The position numbers were made by a program, and so were the translations under genes. A stretch of DNA of 64,000 nt from Verrucomicrobia bacterium UBA3841 (GTDB taxonomy: Bacteria > Verrucomicrobiota > Kiritimatiellia > RFP12 > UBA1067): contig DGHT01000030.1 of assembly GCA_002392765.1 (NCBI GenBank), positions 1 through 64,000 of the forward strand. Direction: 5' to 3'. Positions 35,297 through 42,947 of the stretch are shown piece after piece (position 1 is the first letter of the stretch; every line of letters starts with the position of its first letter). Under the pieces are notes generated by a model that was not told the DNA's origin, made no database searches, and worked only from the letters and a program-made list of their open reading frames with translations.

Positions 35297-36748
35297 ATGA
35301 AAGCGCAAATGAACAGACGTGATTTTTTCATGGGAACGGCCTGGATGGTCATGGCGGCTTTGGCGGCCGGATGCCGACTGAACCGTCTTGGATTCGGCGA
35401 AGGCGGCAGCATGCAGAATTTCGCCTTCCGCAAGCTCGGGCGCATACGCGTCGGATTCGTCGGAATCGGAGGGCGCGGCACTTCCGCCGTCCATCGCGTC
35501 TCGATGATTCCCGGAGTCGACATCGTCGCGCTGTGCGACAAAAATCAGGATCGCGTCGAGCTGAACATGAAATGGCTTGCCGGGAATAACTACCCGACCG
35601 TTCCGAAAGCGTATGTCGGCGAAGAGGCGTACAAGGAGCTGTGCGATTTCGGCGAGTGCGACGTCATATACTGCGCCACGCCGTGGGCGCTTCACCAGCC
35701 TGTCGCCATGCGCGCGCTTCTGGGCGGCAAGATAGCGCTCGTCGAAGTGACTTCCGCGCTCACGGTCGACGAGTGTTGGGAACTCGTCGAGACCAGCGAA
35801 AGGATGAAGATCCCGTGCATGCAGCTTGAGAATTGCGTGTACGGCGAAATCGAGCTTCTGGAGCTGAACCTCGCGCGCATGGGGAAGTTCGGCGAGATCG
35901 TCCACGCCGAAGGTGCTTACATCCACGACTTGAGAGAAGTGATCTCGTCCACCGGAAAGAAGTCCAACACCGAGTGGATATGGCGCTACGGCGAGAATAT
36001 GCTCCACAAGGGCAACCGCTATCCGACGCATGGGCTCGTCCCGATCTGCCAGACGCTGGGCATCAACCGCGGAGACAGGCTCGACTACCTCGTTTCGCTT
36101 GAAAACGGCCCGCACAATGCGAACTACGAGTACTTCAAGAAAGAGTTTCTGGCGGATGACGATCCGCGGAAGAAGGATCCGCCCGCCGAGATGGGCGATA
36201 TGAACACGACGCTTATCAAGACGGCGAAGGGCAAGTCTATCATGGTGCAGCACGATGTAAGTTCACCGCGCCCTTATTCGCGCATCAGCCTCATCAGCGG
36301 CACAAAGGGGATCGTTCGGGACTATCCGTTCCGGTGCGCGTTCGAGGAGAAGTGCTTCGACCGCGGCGCCCACAAGTGGTTCGACGATCAGAAGGCCGCC
36401 AAAATACGCGAGAAGTACATGCATCCGCTGTGGCGCGACGTGTCGGATATGGCTAGGAGGGTCGGCGGACACGGCGGGATGGACTTTATCATGGATCTGC
36501 GCTGGGCGTACTGCCTCCAGAACGCAGAGCCGCTGGACATGGACGTATATGATCTTGCTGCGACGAGCTGCCTGTGCGAACTGACCGAGAAGTCCGTACG
36601 CAGCGGATCCAGACCGGTCGCCGTGCCGGACTTTACGCGCGGCAACTGGCGCAACGTCGAGCCCTGGGGCGTCGTCGGCATCGATCTCGGGAAGATGGGC
36701 CTGGACGCCGGAGCGGTTTCGAAAGACGACGCGTCGCTGAATGTCTGA
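35297..36748 (+). CDS. GH109-like Gfo/Idh/MocA oxidoreductase, Tat lipoprotein
   Basis: 483 residues. GH109 enzymes remove alpha-N-acetylgalactosamine (blood group A antigen) using bound NAD. Visible are a twin-arginine signal (NRRDFF, residues 6-11), a lipobox LAAGC with Cys26, a Rossmann motif VGFVGIGGRG near residue 52, ALCDKNQDR, and the GH109-like block HKGNRYPTHGLVP near residue 240. ATG 35297 follows AAGGAGG at 35281-35287; the frame is open upstream but those codons belong to the end of the previous gene and the spacer. Lipidation and Tat export suggest cofactor-loaded export to the envelope. The specificity is inferred from the family motif and the neighbours. Confidence 0.85.
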   Translation: MKAQMNRRDFFMGTAWMVMAALAAGCRLNRLGFGEGGSMQNFAFRKLGRIRVGFVGIGGRGTSAVHRVSMIPGVDIVALCDKNQDRVELNMKWLAGNNYPTVPKAYVGEEAYKELCDFGECDVIYCATPWALHQPVAMRALLGGKIALVEVTSALTVDECWELVETSERMKIPCMQLENCVYGEIELLELNLARMGKFGEIVHAEGAYIHDLREVISSTGKKSNTEWIWRYGENMLHKGNRYPTHGLVPICQTLGINRGDRLDYLVSLENGPHNANYEYFKKEFLADDDPRKKDPPAEMGDMNTTLIKTAKGKSIMVQHDVSSPRPYSRISLISGTKGIVRDYPFRCAFEEKCFDRGAHKWFDDQKAAKIREKYMHPLWRDVSDMARRVGGHGGMDFIMDLRWAYCLQNAEPLDMDVYDLAATSCLCELTEKSVRSGSRPVAVPDFTRGNWRNVEPWGVVGIDLGKMGLDAGAVSKDDASLNV

Positions 36749-36795
36749 TGCCGGAGCCACCGCTCCGAAAGACAATCAAAGAAAGGTAAAAGTCC

Positions 36796-38697
36796 ATGAC
36801 AACACGAAAAACACTCGGCAAAGCGATTAAGAATACATTCTCAGTCTTTGCTCTCGCGATGGGCATAGGCCTCTCGGCATTTGCTGACGGTTTGCCGTCC
36901 GGCTACCATTTGATGGACTGGGCAGACACCGACGGAACGGGATGGATCAACACCCTGTATCGTCCGGACTGCACAAACGCCGTCGAGATGAAGGCTTCCG
37001 TCACTCGGTCCGGTCAGTTCCTTTACTGTTCGCGGCATAATTATGAGAAACGAGTGGAGCTCTATATCGACACAGGATTGAAGCCTCGCTTTGCATACAA
37101 TACAACCGCCGCGGGTGTTGTTACATTGGGAGCCGTAACCAGCGGAGAGCCATGCGTATTTACCCAAAATCCCGACCCGGACGATTCGTACAAATGCAGT
37201 TGCAGCGCGAGTTTTGGGGAAACAGTCAAGTCCGACACCATAACAGGAGCCGCAGAATTTACGCCAAACGAAAATGCGTATTTCTGCTTGTTTGGTTCAT
37301 ACGTCCATGCCAGCCTTGCTGACAATACGCCAATCAACAGCAAAGCCGCTTGCCGCTTCTTTTACTTCAAGGTGTGGGACACGAAAGACAGGCACGAACT
37401 CAAGTGCCATATCGTTCCCGTGTATGGAGAGGCGGAGAAGGCCGTGGGGCTGTACGATCTCGTCGCAAACCGCTTTCTACCCGTCAAAGGCGGTGGCACG
37501 TTCACCGGAAAACTCACGCTTTCAGAAGACGAATGCTGGACTGACATGGACGATATGTTCACGGCAGGATTGACCATCGATCTCAACGGACACAACCTGA
37601 CGGCTGGAACCGTCGCCACGAACGCGGTTTCTGCCGCGAACCCTGCGTACCAGGATCTCGAATACGTGACGGCGGACGGTTCGAAAGCGAATGTAATCAC
37701 AGGCTTTCGCATCCCGGGCACGGCGAAAGTCGAGGTAAAGGTGCGGCCGGAATCTGTCAGCGGAACTCAATTTATTTTCTGTTCGCGCAGAGACGCGACA
37801 ACATATACGTACACTTCTCTTCTTCAGAATGGCAAGCCGCGCTTCGATTTCCATGCTCAGAACAACAACTATGGACCAGAGCTGACAGATGGTAGCGAAT
37901 ACACATTCGTATTTGACGGCAGCGGCGGGACGGGGGACAAAGCGGCATGGTCTGTGAATGGCATCCAGCAGACCGAATCCTCTGGTAACAACAACTTTAC
38001 CAGCGAGGGCGATTTGGTTGTTTTGGGTTCCAGCGCCACCGAAAACAAGATGACAGGCCGCATCTACTATTTGACAATCACAACGAACAACACGGATGTA
38101 CTCCTTGACCTTCGCCCTGTGCGCCGACTTGCCGATGGCGTTGTGGGCCTATACGACAGATTCGGCGGCGAATTCTACACGAATGGCTTTGCGACCGTGC
38201 GCCAGCCGGTTTCACTGGCAATAACAAGCGATACCGCTGCGGAGCTCCGCGTCGGGCAAAAGCCCCTGCAGGGCGGCGCTGGATACGCCGATGTCAGCAG
38301 CGTATTCTCCGCAATGGAGCTTCCCCAAAATGTGGCGCTTGTCAAGAACGGCGAGAGCGCGTTTGACGGCGGGGGCAGCATACTTGCCGGCAAGCTCGTG
38401 GTCAACGGCGGCACGGTGAGCGGCGTAACGATACTTGACGGCGCGACGATCGACCTCTCATCAATCACGAATCCATTCAGCCTGGACGACATATCGTTCG
38501 CGGACGGCGCGACAGTTGTTATCGACGTGGGCGCGCGCAAAATAGGGTCTGCCAGGCCAATTGTCTCGTGGACGGTCGCGCCGGCGAATCTTGACGGACT
38601 ATCGTTCCGCATTCTGGTCGATGGCATAGAGCGGAAGTCAACTGTCGGCGATGACGGGCTCTACTTGCTTAGCGGCATGACAATCATTTTTAAGTGA
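36796..38697 (+). CDS. secreted protein with two LamG/jelly-roll-like modules
   Basis: 633 residues. A signal peptide (about 1-31, ending GLSAFA) precedes two related beta-sandwich modules: residues 45-245 (FLYCSRHNYEKRVELYID...KPRFAYN, ending VGLYDLVANRFLPV) and 290-480 (FIFCSRRDATTYTYTS...KPRFDFH, ending VVGLYDRFGGEFYTN). A beta-rich tail rich in short repeats (GGSILAGKLVVNGGTVSG) recalls autotransporter-associated strands, and the protein ends GMTIIFK. LamG-like folds bind glycans or proteins, so a surface binding role is plausible but unproven. It has the same start segment as the gene at 33130. Confidence 0.7.
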   Translation: MTTRKTLGKAIKNTFSVFALAMGIGLSAFADGLPSGYHLMDWADTDGTGWINTLYRPDCTNAVEMKASVTRSGQFLYCSRHNYEKRVELYIDTGLKPRFAYNTTAAGVVTLGAVTSGEPCVFTQNPDPDDSYKCSCSASFGETVKSDTITGAAEFTPNENAYFCLFGSYVHASLADNTPINSKAACRFFYFKVWDTKDRHELKCHIVPVYGEAEKAVGLYDLVANRFLPVKGGGTFTGKLTLSEDECWTDMDDMFTAGLTIDLNGHNLTAGTVATNAVSAANPAYQDLEYVTADGSKANVITGFRIPGTAKVEVKVRPESVSGTQFIFCSRRDATTYTYTSLLQNGKPRFDFHAQNNNYGPELTDGSEYTFVFDGSGGTGDKAAWSVNGIQQTESSGNNNFTSEGDLVVLGSSATENKMTGRIYYLTITTNNTDVLLDLRPVRRLADGVVGLYDRFGGEFYTNGFATVRQPVSLAITSDTAAELRVGQKPLQGGAGYADVSSVFSAMELPQNVALVKNGESAFDGGGSILAGKLVVNGGTVSGVTILDGATIDLSSITNPFSLDDISFADGATVVIDVGARKIGSARPIVSWTVAPANLDGLSFRILVDGIERKSTVGDDGLYLLSGMTIIFK

Positions 38698-38718
38698 AAT
38701 GACCCAGGATAGCGCGAA

Positions 38719-40023
38719 ATGGCGATCAGGCTCGAAACCAGGCCTTCGATGCTGAGGCGGTGCAGGGGGTGGGACTACCGCCAGTCCTGCATCTACATGA
38801 TCACGCTCGTTCTCGCCGACCGCCGCTCGCAGGCGCTGGGGAGGCTGGTGATGCCGGGGGCTTCCGCCCCCGGCACAGAACAGGCCGCCCCCGGCACAGA
38901 ACAGGCCGCCCTTGGCGCAGAACAGGCCGCCCCCGGCACAGAACAGGCCGCCCTCTGTTCTGTGCTTGGGGCGGGAGCCCCAAGTATCTCCCTCTCCCCG
39001 GCGGGCGAGGCGGTGATGCGGGAATGGCGCGATATTGGCGCGCACCACCCGGCACTGAAGCCGCTTTATATGCAGGTGATGCCCGACCACGTCCATTTCA
39101 TATTGCAGGTTTTGCGCCCGCTCGACAAGCCGCTTGGCATCGCGATCGGCGGCTTCAAAACGGGCAGCTCGAAAGCGGCGATCGGCGGGCCGGGGCTTTG
39201 GGCAGAGGGCTTTCAAGATACGATTCTCTTTCACGAGGGCCAGCTCGACGCGATGTTTCGCTATCTTCGCGACAATCCGCGGCGGCTCGCCATAAAGCGG
39301 CTATGCCCAGAGTTGTTCAAGGTGAGGAGGAACCTGAAGCTTCCGCTTCAGGCACAGGACAGGCCGCTGGGGGGCTTGGGGCTGCCGCCCCAAGCACAGA
39401 ACAGGGCGGCCTGTTCAGTGCCGGGGGCGGAAGCCCCAGGCTACGGCTTCTTTTCCGCCATCGGCAACCACTTTCTTTTAGACTCGCCCAACAAACTGCA
39501 AGTTCAATGCTCGCGGTCGCTCTTCGGCTACAAGCGCATTCCCAAGCCCGGCGGCGGCTCGAAGATCGCCCGCGATGCCGACGGCGCCCCTCTCGTCGCC
39601 TTTTCGTCGCCTGAATTCGAAGAAAAGCGCGATGCGCTTCTGGCCGCCGCGAAACACGGCGCGGTCTTGGTATCGCCCTGCATTTCAGACGGCGAGCGTG
39701 AGATCGCCCGCCTCGCCTACGCCGCGGGCGCAAATCTCGTCGCCTTGCGCAACATGGGCTTTTCGCCGCTCTACAAGCCCGGCGGGAAGCTTTTCGACAA
39801 GACGGCGGACGGCAAGCTCCTTCTGCTCGCTCCGGCCGCTTGGCCATACCAAACCGCCGACAAGCCGATGACCCGCTTCGATGCCTGCGTCTTGAACCGC
39901 ATCGCCCAGTTTCTCGCTGCAGACGGTGCGGTGGAAATAAACTACAAGGGCATGAAGCCCGACGACATCGACCGCCTTGTCCGCGAGGCGGTAGCGAACC
40001 GCGATGGATCTACCCTACCATAA
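38719..40023 (+). CDS. RAYT-like HUH transposase with C-terminal Rossmann-like extension
   Basis: 434 residues. The N-terminal half is a Y1/REP-associated tyrosine transposase: GWDYRQSCIYMITLVL at the start, the HUH-type motif MPDHVHFILQV near residue 120, and an RYLRDNPRR helix near 185. RAYT proteins nick single-stranded palindromes and help spread REP elements. From about residue 285 a different domain follows (VLVSPCISDGEREIARLAYAAG, FSPLYKPGGK, LLLLAPAAW), resembling a DprA/LOG-type Rossmann fold with modest confidence. Two GC-rich palindrome blocks lie in frame inside the transposase half, and one contains four copies of APGTEQA. It interrupts the glycan locus; the start is ATG 38719. 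Confidence 0.75.
   Translation: MAIRLETRPSMLRRCRGWDYRQSCIYMITLVLADRRSQALGRLVMPGASAPGTEQAAPGTEQAALGAEQAAPGTEQAALCSVLGAGAPSISLSPAGEAVMREWRDIGAHHPALKPLYMQVMPDHVHFILQVLRPLDKPLGIAIGGFKTGSSKAAIGGPGLWAEGFQDTILFHEGQLDAMFRYLRDNPRRLAIKRLCPELFKVRRNLKLPLQAQDRPLGGLGLPPQAQNRAACSVPGAEAPGYGFFSAIGNHFLLDSPNKLQVQCSRSLFGYKRIPKPGGGSKIARDADGAPLVAFSSPEFEEKRDALLAAAKHGAVLVSPCISDGEREIARLAYAAGANLVALRNMGFSPLYKPGGKLFDKTADGKLLLLAPAAWPYQTADKPMTRFDACVLNRIAQFLAADGAVEINYKGMKPDDIDRLVREAVANRDGSTLP
38853..38984 (+). repeat. GC-rich palindromes and 21-bp tandem repeat inside the RAYT gene
   Basis: Outer hairpins TGCCGGGGGC-TTCC-GCCCCCGGCA (38852-38875) and CTTGGGGC-GGGA-GCCCCAAG (38965-38984) flank four tandem 21-bp units (38866-38949) carrying GGCACAGAACAGG, followed by the inverted CTGTTCTGTG. 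The whole stretch stays in frame. Its modules recur in a second block in the same gene. Confidence 0.8.
39375..39440 (-). repeat. second palindrome block inside the RAYT gene
   Basis: CTTGGGGC-TGCC-GCCCCAAG (39375-39394), then CACAGAACAGG facing CCTGTTCAGTG, then a GGGGGC-GGAA-GCCCC hairpin. These are the same modules as the 38853-38984 block, in a different order and orientation. The region is translated as QAQNRAACSVPGAEAP. Confidence 0.75.
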
Positions 40024-40045
40024 AAACAACAACCAGAAAACTACC

Positions 40046-42946
40046 ATGAAGAAACAAACCCACTCCTTCATAGCCGTTCTCGCGGCGGTTCTTGTGTCCG
40101 CCGCCGCCACTTCGCTTTTCGCCGGCGACGTCACTGTCGAGGCCGGCGGCGAGAAGTTCGTCGTAAGAGAAAAGGACGGACGCATCTTTCGCATCGCCGA
40201 CGGGAAATGGCAGCGCGTCTTGTCGCGCACTCTCCGCGTCAGGAGCCCGGAGGTTTCCGGACAGGCCAACCCGGACGGCAGGTTCGCAAAGCTTTCGGTC
40301 AAGGAAGTTTTTCCGTCCTTCACAATCGTTCGCGGCGAATATTCGCTTTCGGTCGAGGAATCGGGGGAAAAAAAGCCGTTCGACGATGCGCGGCTCATCC
40401 TGGAATTCCTTTTCAGGAAGGATCTTCCCGGATTCGTGGTCATAGAGACGCTCGTCGCCGACAAGCCGTTCTTTTTCGGCGGATACAACATCCTCTTGGC
40501 GCCGCCTATCGCGCGCTTCGCAAAAGACGGCGAAGATTTCCGCAATTATCCGACGAGTAAAGAATTGAAGTCGGTCGTCGGCGGATACCGCACGAACGCG
40601 GCCAAGTACATCACAGCCGAAGAGCCCGACGGCACCCGCTGGTGGATGGGGCGCGAATTCAGCGCATTCGAACCAAGAGGGGATGAGAAGCCTGGCAATT
40701 TCCGGGCGGGACCCGTCGGCGAGGCTGCGCATAAGAAACCCTTGGAAAAAGGCAACAAGGTATCCGTCTCCGTTGCGGTCGGCATCGTAAAATCGCCGGA
40801 CGACATCGCGAATCTGCGCGCGCAGCGCGCGATGCAGCCAGGGTTCCTCGGCCTTAACGCCGTATTCGAGCCGGAAGAGCAGGACGCGCCCCCGCATGAC
40901 GAACTTGTGCGGCGAATCGCCGATATAGCATCCGCAAACGCCGCGCTTCCCGACGATACGGGCGACGAATATCTCGATTCGATGAAGGCGATGACGGAAT
41001 ATTTCCTTGAATTCATGAGGAGCGATCTCGCGGCGGAAAAAACAATCGACCTCGGATCAAGAAAACAGAAGATAGATGCTCGATACCGCCGCTACATGGA
41101 TGTCCGCATCGACAAGAACGCGGCGGAACTGGCGGCGCTGCAGAAGGAACTCGCGACGCGTGCCGATGGTTTGCGCTCCGGGAAGATTCGCCCGATGAAG
41201 CTCGTTGAATACAGTTACGGGAAACGTCCCCGGCTGGAAGACGGCGGCTTCAAGGTGGACGGCAAGGAACTGCTCCTGATCGGGCCCGACACGTGGATGA
41301 ACGTAAAGGGCTGGCACAACCGCGACATCGACGTCATTGCGAAAATGGGCTTCAACTTCGTGGACTGCTTCTACGTCGGCGGGACGAATTATGCCGACGT
41401 AGTGAAGAGATGCGAGACAAACAGGATCTGGTGCGTCTGGGGCTCCGCAATTGACACGGGGAAGGAGTCTGATGAATTCCTTTCTGGAATCGAGGAGATG
41501 CCGGAGGAGGAGCAGAATGCCCATAGATGGGGAAAAGGATATTGGAAGGGTTCGCTCGTGCCGGCCAATCCAAGCGCTGCGTTCGTCTATCAGGTCTCGT
41601 TTCCCGAACAATGGAACAGAAAGCGCGAAGAAACGCCGGAATGGGCGTCAGAGTTCAGAAAGCATTTGACGGAAAAATTCGGAACGCTTGACGGGTTGAA
41701 CAAATCGCTCGCCGCGAATTTCTCAAGCTGGGACGACATCGACTTCGCCGCCGCCCTGAAGAACCCTCCGCTCAAATACGAAAGTTTCCGTTTCAGGATG
41801 CACGAGAATCTCAAGAAGGCCATTCCCGTCCAGAAGCGCATTGCGGAAAGGTTCGGCCTGCCGCGCAGCACGCATTTCTCAAGCTACTACAACCTCGACG
41901 GGCTCGATCCGCTCGTTACGCTCGCCGACTTCGAGGCGCACTGGGGCATGTTCGACATAGTCGGCTTCGACGGTGGGTTCGGACTTGAAAGCTCGGAGTT
42001 CGCCATCGACTTCGCGAAGGGCGGAATAGAACTCGACATGGCGAGAAGCTTCTATCCTGAAAAACCTGTCGCCAACAACGAGAACCACGTAATCATTGAC
42101 GGCATCTACCGCGACTACGACGGGAAGGCGATATACCTTACGAACATTCTCTGCTATCTGCTCGGACAGAACGCCGGGTCGATTTGGAACTGGGCAAACC
42201 GGCGTCACACATACGGCGAGTACGTGTTCACGCGCGTCAACACGTGCGTTGCGACAATCCGCGCCGCGCTCGACATCAGGCGCTTCCCGGAAGAGGTGGC
42301 CGCGATGCGGCGGACGGACAACCCGCCGTTCCGCATCCTCCATTCCCTGCCGTCCATGCAGGACGAATCATACGTGCGCTCTCTCTACGGCATCTACGCC
42401 GCGTCCTCTTTCACGGGATGGCCGGTGCGCTTCCTGAGCGAACGCGACCTTGCGCGCGGCGATTTCAAGGGCACGAAGATCGTGGTGGTTCCTGACGCAA
42501 GATGCGTGTCGGACAAGACTTTCGCCGAGCTCGCCAAATTTGCGAAGAGCGGAGGAATCGTCATCGCGGACGGAGAAAAGGCGCTTATGGGCGACGAGTG
42601 GGGGAAGAGCGTGCCGTCGCGGCAGGCGGATGCGCGGCGCTTCCGCCGCATCGCGGACTCCGGCTCCAGGACGCGCTTCAATGCACTTGCAGACGCGCTT
42701 GACGAAATCGGTGCGCGTCCGCCGCTCGCGCTTTCCTGCGCGGACGGTTCGCGTCCGTACGGAGTCATCTGGCGCACGGGAAGAACCTCCGCCGGAGAGC
42801 GCGTCGCATTCATCGCCAGCATGAGCCGCAAGGGCGTTGCAGTCAGGCTGGACGGAGCGTGGCGCGAACTCCTGAACAACCGCGACGTGTCCGGCCCGTT
42901 CACGATCGCTCCGTGCGAAGTGCTTCTGCTGAAGGAGGAAAAATAG
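40046..42946 (+). CDS. secreted GH42-like glycoside hydrolase (beta-galactosidase-like)
   Basis: 966 residues. A signal peptide (MKKQTHSFIAVLAAVLVSAA, cleavage near FAG at 28) is followed by an N-terminal beta domain (about 30-400), a (beta/alpha)8-type domain (about 400-750) with GH42-like stretches (GPDTWMNVKGWHNRDIDVIAKMGFN, VSFPEQW, SSYYNLDGLDP, PVANNENHVI), and a C-terminal GATase-like domain (TKIVVVPDARCVSDKTFAEL...GGIVIADG) as in GH42 trimerisation domains. Candidate catalytic Glu residues lie in FPEQW and NENH, but I cannot assign them. ATG 40046 is preferred over ATG 40004, which lies inside the previous gene, because it begins the signal peptide. It probably removes terminal galactose in mucin-glycan use. 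Confidence 0.75.
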   Translation: MKKQTHSFIAVLAAVLVSAAATSLFAGDVTVEAGGEKFVVREKDGRIFRIADGKWQRVLSRTLRVRSPEVSGQANPDGRFAKLSVKEVFPSFTIVRGEYSLSVEESGEKKPFDDARLILEFLFRKDLPGFVVIETLVADKPFFFGGYNILLAPPIARFAKDGEDFRNYPTSKELKSVVGGYRTNAAKYITAEEPDGTRWWMGREFSAFEPRGDEKPGNFRAGPVGEAAHKKPLEKGNKVSVSVAVGIVKSPDDIANLRAQRAMQPGFLGLNAVFEPEEQDAPPHDELVRRIADIASANAALPDDTGDEYLDSMKAMTEYFLEFMRSDLAAEKTIDLGSRKQKIDARYRRYMDVRIDKNAAELAALQKELATRADGLRSGKIRPMKLVEYSYGKRPRLEDGGFKVDGKELLLIGPDTWMNVKGWHNRDIDVIAKMGFNFVDCFYVGGTNYADVVKRCETNRIWCVWGSAIDTGKESDEFLSGIEEMPEEEQNAHRWGKGYWKGSLVPANPSAAFVYQVSFPEQWNRKREETPEWASEFRKHLTEKFGTLDGLNKSLAANFSSWDDIDFAAALKNPPLKYESFRFRMHENLKKAIPVQKRIAERFGLPRSTHFSSYYNLDGLDPLVTLADFEAHWGMFDIVGFDGGFGLESSEFAIDFAKGGIELDMARSFYPEKPVANNENHVIIDGIYRDYDGKAIYLTNILCYLLGQNAGSIWNWANRRHTYGEYVFTRVNTCVATIRAALDIRRFPEEVAAMRRTDNPPFRILHSLPSMQDESYVRSLYGIYAASSFTGWPVRFLSERDLARGDFKGTKIVVVPDARCVSDKTFAELAKFAKSGGIVIADGEKALMGDEWGKSVPSRQADARRFRRIADSGSRTRFNALADALDEIGARPPLALSCADGSRPYGVIWRTGRTSAGERVAFIASMSRKGVAVRLDGAWRELLNNRDVSGPFTIAPCEVLLLKEEK

Positions 42947-42947
42947 A

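Noticed and set aside
38866..38949. 21-bp tandem units considered as a CRISPR array
   Set aside because: The units are directly adjacent without unique spacers, lie within an open frame and are flanked by hairpins; no cas gene is near.
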